Below are positions 41,407-56,400 of a stretch of DNA of 64,000 nucleotides, piece by piece. How positions within the stretch are numbered: the first letter of the stretch is position 1; the number at the start of each line of letters is the position of its first letter. The position numbers were made by a program, and so were the translations under genes. The notes beneath the pieces are model-generated. The model was not told the origin of the DNA and did no database searches. It saw only the letters and a program-made list of their open reading frames with translations. The stretch is from NCBI GenBank assembly GCA_002633005.1, contig NMRA01000605.1, forward strand, positions 66,185 through 130,184, given 5' to 3'. This DNA is from Phoronis australis. Its lineage: Eukaryota; Phoronida; Phoronidae.

Positions 41407-44400
41407 CTGGAAAAAGAAAACCAGATAGAACGAGTACCAGAGGTGTTGGAAGAGACAAAACAATACACATGACACTGAGAATTAGTCATGTTTTCCACAA
41501 AGTCAAAATCACTATCTCAACTCAATGCAATATTCAAGACACCGTTATCATCATGATGGTGGGATTTTCTGCAGAGTAACCCCAAGTCAGAAAATATCCG
41601 TTCAAGGACCAACATTCAAATTATTATATGCCCAAGCCTATGTTTGGAAGTGACAAATTTACAGTCAGGCGAATCGAACAATATTCTGTGTGTGATGCTG
41701 AGCAGTATAGAACCACGAGAGTAAATACACATGTCCCCACAGGCAGGAGATGATGCAGGAATCAATTATGCTTTTGATATCAATGTCAGCCAATCAAACT
41801 TGGGTAAGCTTGGGACTCACAAATGCTTTTCCCCCAAAATACACACCGAAGGTATATCTGCAGAGAACTGTCCTCATAATTTGCCCGATAAGGCATTTCT
41901 AAAGATAAGCCAACAATAAATTTTGACACAAATTAAAGTGAGCACATGTGAAGAATGTATAGACAGATACAGGACAGGAATTGTGCCAGTCTGAGCATAA
42001 ATCTGTAAACGATGACTAGAAAATATTTCTCCGAGTAATCTTTATAGTGTTACAAGAGTGTAATGAGAGAACTGCTGCGATGACCATACTACTACAGGAA
42101 AAGGTCATTTATGTTCATTTTTAGGGCATGTTTAGTAGTTTTAGTTTAAAAATCTGGCAAAATCTCTGCACATAAAAATTGTGCGGCAATTTTTTGCCAA
42201 TTTTCACACAAACACGACAATAGTGTATTTTGTGGCATCTTATGGATTGGTTTTAACCTTTAACTTGGACAAAGCTTGGCCAATGTCAATAAAATTCGAC
42301 AACTCTTGAAGACTACTGTAGTGCCAGGCTTTACTAATTAGTCTTCAAGCAAACAAACTACCAATCAAAACAGTGAAGTAAAATGTAATTTTGCAAATTT
42401 AAAATACCGGCCTGATCACACCAGCACGTACCTTAAATTTAATTGCAAACTGCTCAATGGCAGGCTCGTCCCCACCATCACTCTCTGAGAAGTCCATGCC
42501 GAACCAACACCAGGCGGTCTCTGACGTCGCCATGGGCTTCAGCTCCATGTCTGCTGTGATATTCTGGTTGCACACCACCTTGAACACCTGTTCCCGTCTA
42601 TGGACAAGGCGGTATTTACCTGGAGGGCAGAGAAGCATGCTGAATTTTGGTTAGAAAACAATGCACAGAATCTTCTCCACATGGCTGAAGCATGCGCACC
42701 CATGCTCAACAGATAATTAAATCTGCGCCTCTGTTCTGTTGCCGTTGTCTTGGGTGTTCAGCTATTTCCACTTTTTGGGCCTATAACTTTGCGGGCCACT
42801 CGCCATAATATGACATCAACAAGACAAAACACATTCAATTGAAATTCACGGTATTGCAACATGTCATGTTCTCAGTGAAGAGAAACCATCACTTGCCAAA
42901 AGTTTTAGATCATGTTGCTAGCATAATAAATGTAACAATACATTAAAAACATGCTTACACATTCCTCAAACCGACTCTTGGCTGGTAATTTCTTACCAAA
43001 GCCTTTGATACCTTCTCCAAAATTCGGTACTTATCACAACAAGAGTGAACTGTCATGAACATTAATTTGTAAATGTATATGTATATATAGAACATTTCAA
43101 GTTTTACTTCATGCAAACCACAATGTCCCACCAAGCTGCAACAAATATTATTACAATATCTTGTTAAATTATTACTTGCTAATAATCCACGGTTTCATGG
43201 ACAAAATGTAGAGTAAACTTTCAAAAAAGCTGTGTGCTTGCATCAGCAAAATCTCAGTTGTACAGCTGAATACAGATGAAAACTAACCAGACTTGGTGTT
43301 TTTCAAGATCTTCATTTCACCGATTCCTCGCTCCTTCCATTGTTTCACCTTGTTGTCAAAACGGAACAGCTTTGAGCGGTATCTGAACAGGATCTCATCA
43401 TCTTCTTCACCTTCGAAAAAACAAGGAAAACACAATTGAGAGTTCACCGATATCAACATCTGCATCCTTTGAGTTCAGCACAGAGAGGCAAATGAAACAG
43501 TTGTACATACTGTCATCTGATCAGTGCCAGGACTGTGTATTCATCTAAACCAGTCCAGTTCTGCAACTCATCTGATCAATATGCCAGGACTGAGTATTTA
43601 ATATCTAAACCAGTTCACTTGCCTTCCCAAGAATCACTTCTAAATCCTCTTGTCTTCATATCCCAACAAGTGGGTAAAGGCAATTGGAGAAGGCAATGTG
43701 TATGATTTGGATGCATATGACATAGCAACATAGATGAATGAGGATAGTGTAGTGCAATTGTCACAGACAAACATACAGAGAAACAGACAGACAAGTAAAC
43801 CTATAGTCTGACAGATCCTCCTGCATAGACAAACAGACACGCACACATCATACCATACTTACCAGTCTTGACCTCCACCTGGTCAGGCAGGGATATAATG
43901 GGTTCATAGTGGGGGTCGTGGTCAGTGTTAGTTGTAAACAGAGTTGCACCAGCTCCAGACCACTGGAACGGCTTCCTAGCTGCAGACAGACAGACACACA
44001 TGGCAATAACAGGTTAAATAATAGGGGACATTGCAGGGGAGATAATAGGCAGAATAGCAGGAGAAATAAACATCACTGGTTTATATGACTTCTCCCCACA
44101 CAAACCTAAAAGAAACACAACATTAATTAATGGTGATCTTAGTCTCCCAAATTTTTAACCTACCGGATTACTTGCAATGATCATCTAATACAATTATATT
44201 ATATTAAATATGGCTGATTACATGCAGTTTTCATCCTGAGTGTATACCATGCACGCCTTGAAACAGTCACACACAGACTGTAAAACAACACTTGTCATCT
44301 GACAAAAGCATTTTCTGCTAACAATAATAACACGTTACACAGTGGAACAAGATGGTTACTGGAAGTGAACCCCAGTGACAAGCTGCTTGAAAATTGCTGA

Positions 44401-47400
44401 AGCCCAGACAGACACATGGCAGTGATTGATTTGAGACAGCATTTTTACAACCATTTCTTTAACTTCAAACTCCAGTAACATGACATTTCGCTTCACAATC
44501 TGACATTTTTTTCAAAAGTACAAACATCAACTCTACTTTATAAGCTAGCGATAAATAATGTAGCAAACAAATTATGAAGTATTTTCAACTTCAACGCTAT
44601 AAAAATTATGAAATATATTTTACTTCAACTCTATAAAAACTATGAAATATATTTTCACTTCAACTCTATACAAGTCATAAGTTATATTTAACTTCAACTC
44701 TATACAATCCCACATCCCAATATAATGCTCAACATAATGCAGCAAGCAAATTATCAAATATATTTAATTTCAACTCTACACTATGCTCAACATACCATGA
44801 CTGCTTCCAAATCTAAATTCACCACTAGATGTGGCTGCCACAGATGAAAAGGAAATCCCTGCGACTGCAGAGTTGGCAAATATGCCGGAGGCAGCTAAAA
44901 TGAATGAGTTAATATAGCAGGGCAACATTCTAATGTAAAAAGTGATACTACTGTCTATGGACTCTAAAATGGAGAAGCTCAAACAGGAGTCGCCATTACA
45001 GGCATCATAAAAATTATTCACTGAAATACAGTTGGTCAACAATATTGGAATAAAGTACCAGTTATAATGCAAGCCAATTCTGTTTAAAGCAGTCTTAGTT
45101 TGCAAAATTCAAAGTCCTAAACAGTTTTGTATCGAAGTCTAACTGGAATAAGAACACTTAATGCAACAACAATTATCCACAACAAACACAGAACAGGAAA
45201 CCAACATGCACACGTTTCAATTTCACCATGTTAAGATAATTTTAACAATGACCAGAAATGACAGCACTAAATTATTCAGTGGTAAATATAACCACACTAT
45301 AGCTTCATGTCACAACATGTAACATTACGTATTCATAAGCTCAGTACTTCTCTCCAATAGGTTTTTGGAAGCAAGAGCTTGGCTAAACATCATTAACATT
45401 ACAAAGGACAAGCTTTCCTGAACATTAATATTGAACTTATTCAACCTAACCAAGAGCACTACTTGTTCTAAGTAATTTCAATATCACAAGGACATAACTC
45501 TTGAAAAAGTCACAGCACACTGAGTATTTCAACAATTGTGAATAGCCAGTTGCGACAAAAATATATTTCCCCCGACTGGATTGTGAAAGAAACCTACATC
45601 TTGCATATTGTGCTTATGAATTTAATATTTAAAAATATTTCTTTGATAGTCAAACTCACTTGGTTCCTCTGCATCAGCCCCAGGCTCTGTGGCCGATAGT
45701 TCAGGCACCTGGTCATCGTCTGATACTGGTGGCACAGATTGTTCAGGAACATAATCTTCACAGCCCCTGCAACCAGGACAGGGTGAGGCTTCCTCGTACA
45801 AGTAAAATGTGTCGGGCAGTAAGTATTTGCGGGCTAACTCTACCTTGTCTGGGGATGGCAGTCTCTCGCTCACAAAGATCACCTCATCTAAATGAGACAG
45901 AAATAGCTTTTTGCCCAAGATCCTCAATTAAAAGATGTCAAAAGCTGTTACCAAAGATAAAGACTGAATAATCGTGCATTTACATAGAACAAGATGAACA
46001 TCGATATAAAACTGGAAAAGCATTTTGAAGATAGTCTTGTTGTATTTTATACACTAGTCAGTGAATGAATTAATGGTAGATAACAACATGTGGGTAACAA
46101 TGAATTTGTTTAGAGGAAAAGGATGACGTTTTCATCAATTTTTGACTTTGGAGAACATGCTCAAAATTTCCAGAAACTGCTGATACTTGAATTTTTTTCA
46201 GGACACATCCACAGCTTTGTAATAAAACGGTGAAGTTTTCAGTGCTCATAGTAAGGAATGTTTTCACAATAAAAAGGCAAAGAATACTGTTGGCCACAGC
46301 ATCTGAATGTACAAACTTTGTCTTCACTGCTTCAGAATTTCTTAATGGAACATCCACACTCAGGAGACCTCACCACTAAATACACAAACATTGCTAATAC
46401 AGCACTTCTCACCATCTTCAGTAGAGGATCCTTCCGAATCTTGGACACCAATGTTTTCAACGACACCTAGTGGACAGAAACACAAGTATGAACTTGAAAA
46501 CTGATGATGCATTGAATAGNNNNNNNNNNNNNNNNNNNNNNNNNNNNNNNNNNNNNNNNNNNNNNNNNNNNNNNNNNNNNNNNNNNNNNNNNNNNNNNNN
46601 NNNNNNNNNNNNNNNNNNNNNNNNNNNNNNNNNNNNNNNNNNNNNNNNNNNNNNNNNNNNNNNNNNNNNNNNNNNNNNNNNNNNNNNNNNNNNNNNNNNN
46701 NNNNNNNNNNNNNNNNNNNNNNNNNNNNNNNNNNNNNNNNNNNNNNNNNNNNNNNNNNNNNNNNNNNNNNNNNNNNNNNNNNNNNNNNNNNNNNNNNNNN
46801 NNNNNNNNNNNNNNNNNNNNNNNNNNNNNNNNNNNNNNNNNNNNNNNNNNNNNNNNNNNNNNNNNNNNNNNNNNNNNNNNNNNNNNNNNNNNNNNNNNNN
46901 NNNNNNNNNNNNNNNNNNNNNNNNNNNNNNNNNNNNNNNNNNNNNNNNNNNNNNNNNNNNNNNNNNNNNNNNNNNNNNNNNNNNNNNNNNNNNNNNNNNN
47001 NNNNNNNNNNNNNNNNNNNNNNNNNNNNNNNNNNNNNNNNNNNNNNNNNNNNNNNNNNNNNNNNNNNNNNNNNNNNNNNNNNNNNNNNNNNNNNNNNNNN
47101 NNNNNNNNNNNNNNNNNNNNNNNNNNNNNNNNNNNNNNNNNNNNNNNNNNNNNNNNNNNNNNNNNNNNNNNNNNNNNNNNNNNNNNNNNNNNNNNNNNNN
47201 NNNNNNNNNNNNNNNNNNNNNNNNNNNNNNNNNNNNNNNNNNNNNNNNNNNNNNNNNNNNNNNNNNNNNNNNNNNNNNNNNNNNNNNNNNNNNNNNNNNN
47301 NNNNNNNNNNNNNNNNNNNNNNNNNNNNNNNNNNNNNNNNNNNNNNNNNNNNNNNNNNNNNNNNNNNNNNNNNNNNNNNNNNNNNNNNNNNNNNNNNNNN

Positions 47401-50400
47401 NNNNNNNNNNNNNNNNNNNNNNNNNNNNNNNNNNNNNNNNNNNNNNNNNNNNNNNNNNNNNNNNNNNNNNNNNNNNNNNNNNNNNNNNNNNNNNNNNNNN
47501 NNNNNNNNNNNNNTCAACCACTGCATCCTTTTTCACATAAACACCAAACATTACCCACAGCTAAGAGATCCAACCATCATTTGTCTGACCTTTCACTAAA
47601 TACTGTTACAGTAATTCCACACTTATTTAGCACACAATATGGCCAACAAGAGACATTATGTTTTGCTAAATTTCTCCACAAAAATAGAAATTAAGAACAT
47701 TTTAGTCTATTAAAAGCACGGATTGTAGTGTTTAGATGTCATAAAACAACATTTGATGAAACTCATCTTATATACAAAAAGGTAATAGCCTTTTGAAATG
47801 TGGAAAGATAACCATTATCCAAGTATTTTTGGGCAACATAATTAGAGAAATACCGTACATCTGCAGAAACCTTACCTGCTCGCGTCTCATCAGCACACGC
47901 CACTGCTCCTTTGTCGTGTGCGTCAGGATCTTCATCTCACCTATGCCACGGTCCTTCCACTGCTTGGCCGAGCTGTCATAGCGAAACAACTTGGCACGTT
48001 CACAGAACAGCGCCACCTCTTCCTCCTCACCACTCTGAACAGCCACAGCTTCCGGCAGCTCGACAATTGGCGTGAAATAAACATCCGCTTCATAACTAGT
48101 TTCATGCGGTCCCTCGTCATCTTCATTGTTGACCTCAGCACTTACAGTTGTGGGGATAGTGGGCTGGCTAAATGAGAATCCTGACGTGCCAGTAGTTGAT
48201 GAGCTGACCAGTGAAAAACCAGCAAATGGCTTGGGGGCCTCATTCTTAGGTTCAGAATCTCCTTCTACCACTGTAGTCGTTGACACGTCTGGTTTGGACG
48301 CAAATGAAAAGCCACTAAAGACATTGGTAGAGGCAGGTTTGTCAGCTGAGCTAGCTTTACTGCTTTCACCCATTGTGAAAGAAAAGTTGAAGCCAGATGG
48401 GACAAACTTTGGAGGAGAGATGGGAGTCTGGCTGTTGGAAATTGCAGCTGCCGTCGTGGTCAGTTGTGAACTAGTTGATTCAACAACAGGTGGCGTGGAT
48501 GCAGGCACAGTAGATAACCCACTGAAGACGAACCCTCCTTTTGGTGCAAAACTGACTTGTCCTATGGGCTCTAAAATTAACAAGAAATCTGTATGTAATG
48601 GAAAGGCTATGCTCACATATTTATTTTGTTTGCTAATTTTAGATTTTAATTATTTGTCACTAATTCTAGGATCTTTAAGACTGACATTTCTGATTACTCA
48701 ACAGCCAATTATCGCGCCTCAAATAGTCACAGGTTTGCCAATGGTTATTTTATGCCGGTTAAAAGCACAAACTACGTAAAGCACAATTATTGTTTCCACT
48801 TATTGTTTGACAAAAATAATGGTCTACCTCTCAGCCATATTGTGCTCTACAGACGTGAAGAATTTCTACAGGCAGATTACTCTAGACTGTCTAGCAAAAC
48901 AGTGTTACTCCAGATATCCACATCATGAATACAGTCATGTTGGCCTTGCTCAGTTCGCGATTTCATGAATTGCACAATTTATATAAACAGAGCTGTGCAT
49001 GGCTAAAATGGGATTCTGGTGAAAACAAAACATGTTTCACTGATCCCAGCATAACAAATTCACGGCTGCCTAATCCATCGTAATGAGAACAGTGCCTATG
49101 TTGGTTAAATCAGCATCTTAAGCTCAAGGAACCAGCGAATCAGATTCATTCAATATTGTACAATGCAAAAATATACTATAACACACATGGTTTGAATGTA
49201 AATTAGCATTTCAAGCAAAAAAAACATAGCAATAGAGGACAAAGTGTAAATAAACAAAATGTGGTAAGTCAAATCATATTTAAAAATTACAGTAGCAATG
49301 CAGCAGCGATGAAGAGCACCCACAAATGAACTGCAAATGGCGTGCTTCTTAGGGTTGTTTATTTGTATCATAAAAATAGCCACAAGATGGCACAAAATAT
49401 GTCGAATCCATCCGAAAACAGGAACATGACACAAAGGAAAATGGAAAAAATGAAATTGCCACTAGGGGCAAAGGGTTCATCGGATCCGTCTGAAAGTCGC
49501 CGTCCGTTGTTAACTTCATATAAATACACTTACTACTAAAAATCTTGCAGTGTCCTCCGTTGAGGACCTTTGAAAATACAGAGGCAAACGTAAAAAATAA
49601 AATTGCCACTAGGGGGACACCGGTAGTCAGATCCTTCTGGAAGTTGTCATCGTCAACTTCACATAAATACACTTGCTAAATTTAGCATAGATCCTGCAGA
49701 GGGTTCAGGAGATACAGCCAGGGGCTCAAAACAAAACAAAAATACCACTAGGATTCGCCACAGTAGTCGAAGTTGTCGGAAAATCATCGTCACCATCCTC
49801 TTCATAGTAAGAACACACATGTATTTTCACAATCGCCCTAAGAGTGGTTTCGTAAAGTAAAGAAATTGCCACTAGGGGACACACTGGAAGCCGAATCCGT
49901 ACGAAAGTTCGCTAATGTCGCCCATCCATAAAAGGAACACATGCAAAATTTCATGAACATACGTCAAAGATTGGAGATAGAGCAGCGAAAGCCAGACAGA
50001 CGTCGGATGGATGGGGATGACGGGATAATGCGTCCAGATATAAACATGTGGGCACATAAAAATGAGGGTATACTCTCTGCTGGTTTGGCTTCATCTGGGT
50101 GACCAGGTTTTGTAGTCTTACATGTAGCACAGCTAGTGACATCTCCAGTGCTGTAGATCAAAAAAGAACATTCCCACTCACTTTCAGCTGGTTTGAACTG
50201 ATCCAGATTCGTCACGGCTGATGCAGTGTCCTCCTTCACATTGGTGGTTGAGTCAGGTTTGGGAGAGAATGTGAACCCATGGGAGGATGCGGTTTTCCCA
50301 AATATTGATGTACCTACGGAAGGTGACAAAATACAAATTAATGTACCTATGGAGGGTGACAAAATAGAGACAGGCTTACAGAAGACAACAAAATATAGAC

Positions 50401-53400
50401 ATACCTATGAAAGGTGACAAAAATAGGGGTACATAACGTCAACAAAATATTGATGTACCTACACAGAGCAGCAAAATATATATGTACCTTCTGAGGGTGA
50501 CAAAATAACAGAACAAACTGAACGGCCGAAACAGTCTATGTCTCAAAAATCCCACTAGCCAGAGATGTTATCACACAAACATTTTTGTTACAATTCTATA
50601 TTTTTGAAAATCGATCATTTAGTATTGTATAGGGCAAAAATAAGTATAACACCTGTCTTGGGATTGTTACTACAAGTTTTGAGTGCAAATAAGCATTTCA
50701 AGCAAAAATATACAACAAGAGAGCACAGAGTGTAAAAACACAAAACTGTCGGCCAAATAGCACAAATATACAACAATAGAGCACAGAGTGTAAAAACACA
50801 AAACTGTCGGACAAATAGCATAAAAATTAAAGTAAGGATACACTCTCCACTGGCTAATGGTTTCATGTGCACGACCAGGTTTCGCATTCTGACAAGCAGC
50901 ATAGCTAGTGGCATTTTCAGAGTTGTAGACCAAACACACAAAACTTTCCCACTCACCCTCAGCTGGTTTGAACTGATCCAAGCTGGTTTCAGCTGATGCA
51001 AGGGTGGGGATAGTGGGCTGGCTAAATGAGAATCCTGACGTGCCAGTAATTGATGAGCTGACCAGTGAAAAACCAGCAAATGGCTTGGGGGCCTCATTCT
51101 TAGGTTCAGAATCTCCTTCTCCCACTGTACTCGTTGACACGTCTGGTTTGGACGCAAATGAAAAGCCACTAAAGACATTGGTAGAGGCAGGTTTGTCAGC
51201 TGAGCTAGCTTTACTGCTTTCACCGATTGTGAAAGAAAAGTTGAAGCCAGATGGGACAAACTTCGGAGGAGAGAAAGGAGTCTGGCTGTTGGACATTGCA
51301 GCTGCTGTCGTGGTCAGTTGTGAACTAGTTGATTCAACAACAGGTGGCTTGGATGCAGGCACAGTAGATAACCCACTGAAGACGAACCCTCCTTTTGGGT
51401 CAAAACTGACTTGTCCTATGGGCTCTAAAATTAACAAGAAACCTGTATGTACTGGAAAGGCTATGCTCACATATTTATTTTGTTTGCTAAATTTAGATTT
51501 TAATTATTTGTCAGTAATTCTAGGATCTTTAAGACTGACATTTCTGATTACTCAACAGCCAATTATCGCGCCTCAAATAGTCACAAGTTTGCTAACGGTT
51601 ATTTTATGCCAGTTAAAAGCACAAACTATATAAAGCACAATTACTGTTTCCACTTATTGTTTGACAAAAATAATGGTCTACCTCTCTGCCATATTGTGCT
51701 TTACAGACGTGAAGAATTTGTGCAGGCAGATTACTCTAGACTGTCTAGCAAAACAGTGTTACTCCAGATAACCACATCACGAATACAGTCATGTTGGCCT
51801 TACTCAGTTCGCGAATGCATGAATTGCACAATTTATATAAACAGAGCTGTGCATGGCTAAAATGGGATTCAAGGCAAAAATCTACTATAATATCAGTTTT
51901 GCGATTGTTACAGGGTTTGAACGTAAATTAGCATTTCAAGTAAAAAAAAACAAAGCAATAGAGGTCAAAGTGTAAATAAACAAAATAAGGCTAGTCAAAT
52001 CATATTAAAAAATTACAGTAGCAATGCAGAGCGATGAAGTGCACCCAAAAATGAACTGCAAATGGCATGCTTCTAGGGTTGTTTATTTGTATCATAAAAA
52101 TAGCCACAAGATGGCACAAAATATGTCGAATCCATCCGAAAACAGGAACATGCCACAAAGGAATATGGAAAAAATGAAATTGCCACTAGGGGCACAGCGT
52201 TCATCGAATCCGTCTGAAAGTCGTCTACTGTAGTTAACTTCATATAAATACACTAACTACTAAAAATCTTGCAGCGTCCTCCGTTGAGGACCTTTGAAAA
52301 TACAGAGGCAAACGTAAAAAATAAAATTGCCACTAGGGGGGACACCAGAAGTCAGATCCTTCTGGAAGTCGTCATTGTCAACTGCACATAAATACACTTG
52401 CTAAGTTTAGCATAGATCCTGCAGAGGGTTTAGGAGATACAGCCATGGGCGCAAAACAAAACAAAAATGCCACTAGGATTCGCCACAGTAGTCGAAGTCG
52501 TCGGAAAATCATCGTCACCATCCTCTTCATAGTAAGAACACACGTGTATTGTCACAATCACCCTAAAAGTGGTTTCGTAAAGTAAAGAAATTGCCACTAG
52601 GGGACACACTGGAAGCCGAATCCGTACGAAAGTTCGTTAATGTCGCCCATCCATAAAAGGAACACATGCAAAATTTCATGAACATACGTCAAAGATTGGA
52701 GATAGAGCAGCGAAAGCCAGACAGACGTCGGATGGATGGGGATGACGGGATAATGCGTCCAGATATAAATATGTGGGCACATAAAAATGAGGGTATACTC
52801 TCTGCTGGTTTGGCTTCATCTGGGTGACCACGTTTCGTAGTTTTACATGTAGCACAGCTAGTGACATCTTCAGTGTTGTAGATCAAAAAACGAACATTCC
52901 CACTCACTCTCAGCTGGTTTGAACTGATCCAGATTCGTCACGGCTGATGCAGTGTTCTCCTTCACAATGGTGGTTGAGTCAGGTTTGGGAGAGAATGTGA
53001 ACCCATGAGAGGATGTGGTTTTCCCAACTATTGATGTACCTATGGAAGGTGGAAAAATACAAATGTACCTATGGAGGGTGACAAAATAGTGACAGGCTTA
53101 CAGAAGGCAACAAAATATAGACATACCTATGAAAGGTGACAAAAACTAGGAGTACATAATGTAACAAAATATTGATGTACCTACACAGAGCAGCAAAATA
53201 TATATGTACCTTCTGAGGGTGACAAAATAACAGAACAAACTCAAAGGCCGAAACAGTCTATGTCTCAAAAATCCCACTAGCCAGAGATGTTATCACACAA
53301 ACATTTTTGTTACAATTCTATATTTGTTCCTGAGTTACTGACAAGCATTTTGAAGGTGTCCTTCCCTTGATACCCACAATGAAATCTGCCTCTGAATAGG

Positions 53401-56400
53401 CAAAAGAAAATAGCATAATTACCTAATGTGTTTTTTTGAAAATCAATCATTTAGTATCGTATAGTGCAAAAATAAATATAACACTGCAGTGTCCTCCTTT
53501 GCAATGGTGGTTGAGTCAGGAATTGGACAGAACGTGAATCCAGAACAGGATGCAGGTGCCCCAAATATAGGTGTACCTATGGAGGGTGACAAAATACAGA
53601 TATGCCTATGGAGGGTGACAAAATATTGATTAACTACCAAGAGCAACAGAATATAAACGTATCTACAAAAGAATAACAAATTATAGATGTACCTAAGGAG
53701 GGCCAAAAAATATAGATCTACCTCCGGAGAGCAAAAAAATAGATAAAACAATGGAGGGTGACAAAAATAGATGTACCCATGGTGAGTTACAAAATAAATT
53801 CGTACCTACAGAAGACAATAAAATAACAGAACAGACTAAATGGCTATAATAGACTGTCTGTCAAAATCTCACTGGCCAGAGATGTTATCACACAGAAAAA
53901 GTCATCTGATGCACGCTGAGCTGGGATTCTTTTTTCTTCCCAATTATAAGCTGATGACAGTTGAAATGGTTAATGATCCTTGAGTTCACATCTTGTGCAG
54001 ACCACGACCAATTCACTATTTTTTACTTTAGAGTCAGATTAAAATTTCCATAGCAACTTGCAATTGAATGCGACATTCTAGACTTATTAGTATACACAAC
54101 CATATAAACAAATAAAAGTAATCAAAAATTAGAAAAAATATAGACCTTATTATGTAATTTCAGCCAAAAACGAGTGATATTCATGTTGGATTGCTGCAAC
54201 TGGGTCAACAAATTTCCCAGCTAATGTATACAGGATCAGTCCACTAGTGGCAGGAGGGGTTACCGCAAGTAAAACAAGTAGTTAAAGTGTATTTTGGAGA
54301 AGTTTAATAAAACAAAGTCCTGCAGATTACAAAATACACATTAGTGGCTGACTTTTGTTCACAATAATTCAAAATTTTACGCTAGTACAAATAATTTTGA
54401 AAAAAAATGACAATCACTCATCCCTATCCAAGTCAACTGACACTGACTGCAGAGCAACGATTTCCTCGACTTCTCACCGAGTGATTCAGCCTACCGAAGA
54501 TTGTTCTCTCTTGAAGCAATACTCAGCTGCTTGCACCCCAATCCACTGGCTTTGCAGGTATAAGACATTGTTCTGCGATTAAGCTAATCCAGACTGTTTT
54601 CTTCAAGTTCTGCTTGTTCCAGTCTAACGTAACCGTATTCACGATGGGTCGATCATGAAACTCATCTGGCGACTCGTTGCTGCCGTCAGACGACTCGTCG
54701 CTGTCACGAAATTCCTCCTTGTCCCCATCCATTAATGTGCTCTTCGACGAGTTCAGTTCATTCTCGCTGATCTTGATTCAGCAGTCAGCAACAAGAGTTA
54801 ATCACTGAGATATCAGCTACACGGCGATCAGCCATCTTATTGTCTTGTAAATATGCCTTGACCTCGTGACCACACAGTTTCACGCCCACTTAACTAGTTC
54901 TAGCGAATGAGGTCAGTGATGTATTAGGTTAAAAGGTTGTTGCTAGCAAAAAGACTGGTGAGTGGAACTTCTTTGGAATTTATCCCAATGCAAAAAAGTG
55001 AAATTACAACTAATGATTGGACGAAAAACTCAAAGAGCTTACTACATATATAATGAGCAGAGATTGACCTTTCTGTTGATGTGTTTACGAGCGAATTGGG
55101 TCATCGGTTGACTGAGCAATTGGGTCACAAAAACCGGAAAATTTTGATGAAAATTTCACAAGCTATCCAGTCGTGGAGAAGGTGATATTGTTTTTTAAAA
55201 TGAAATAAGGTTTAAAATGAAGTTTGCTTGTTTTAAAGCAATGTTTTGTGAAGTAAAATGAATAAATAATCATAATCTGCCATAAAAAGTTTTGACCTAA
55301 TTTTCACCGAAAGCTACTGTTTGCAGTCTGGTCAGGAAATAGAGTTTCCGACTTAAAGACATAGTTTCACACCAAAACAACTGCTTTTCAACTCAAAGAA
55401 TAGCATTGCAGGAGCCCGTTACTTGGGCTAGTTACTGTCCGCACAGCGTGATTAATTAGATAATCCCAGCAGTAATGACCTTCTCCGACTTCAGCCGAGT
55501 CAATTCTGAAAACAGACTAGGCGGTTACATGAGCGTCTGTGATGTCGAGTCCGGAAGACATCTGTGTTGTAGGAATGAACTCGGCTGGTAAACCGCAGTC
55601 ACACAAGGCAGAAACCAACATGGATTATGAAAGCTTTAGCGACGAGTCTTCCAACGACGAGGAAATTTTAGAAAATCTTTTGTGACGATAAAGCGTCGGA
55701 CACAGACAATACGATGCACAACGACCATCGTGAGCATGTTCTTGACAACATAAACGGGCACTGCAGGTTCGAACCAGTGCCTGCAAGTGTCCCGGTCGCT
55801 TTGGATGAAGAGACAGCGTCGGATCCCGAAGACAATGACAGCACAACTTCAGACGTTTTATCATGTTAGGTAAATGGAAAACACAAACAATGCTGCGAGT
55901 TTGAATGCAAATGTTTATTTTCGATTTATTTATAATACTTCAAGTTAAATAAAAAGCAATTTCAAACATCGGGACTGGTAGACGGATAAACTGCGATATG
56001 CAAGACTATTTGCCGTTTTGTCCTACGTTTCTTGATTTGCGTAGGTTGAAAGCAAGGTGGGATAAGTTTTGTTGTAGATTATGGATTGTAATTTGTATTT
56101 TATAACAAAAGCTTATTTTTGATTTTATATCTATTTTAAGTAATTACTGAACAGAGAGGGGGTCGCAACCATTAAAAGTCACCCGCACTCGAATTAATTT
56201 AATCCCCATAATGTTTATTTAATTGCAAAAATACAACAGGTAAGTAGCATTCAAGCAACTACACACAATTATGTTGCAAAAATCGTAATTCAAAAGAAAA
56301 GCGGCTTCTGACAGTGTCCTTCGATGTTATACGCAGTCCGGCATTGTTCTTCAAATTTTTAATCGAGTTGAAGTATAAAAATGTGTTTAATGTCGAAATA

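Larger units (their letters stand above)
47600..53040 (-). repeat. Tandem duplication within the right arm (two units of about 2.7 kb)
   Basis: The sequence from exon 52908-53039 through its CTAGTGGCA intron repeat to FG exon 50957-51424 is repeated as exon 50182-50313, its intron repeat, and FG exon 47876-48570. The left arm has one unit only (9262-12045). Confidence 0.75.
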
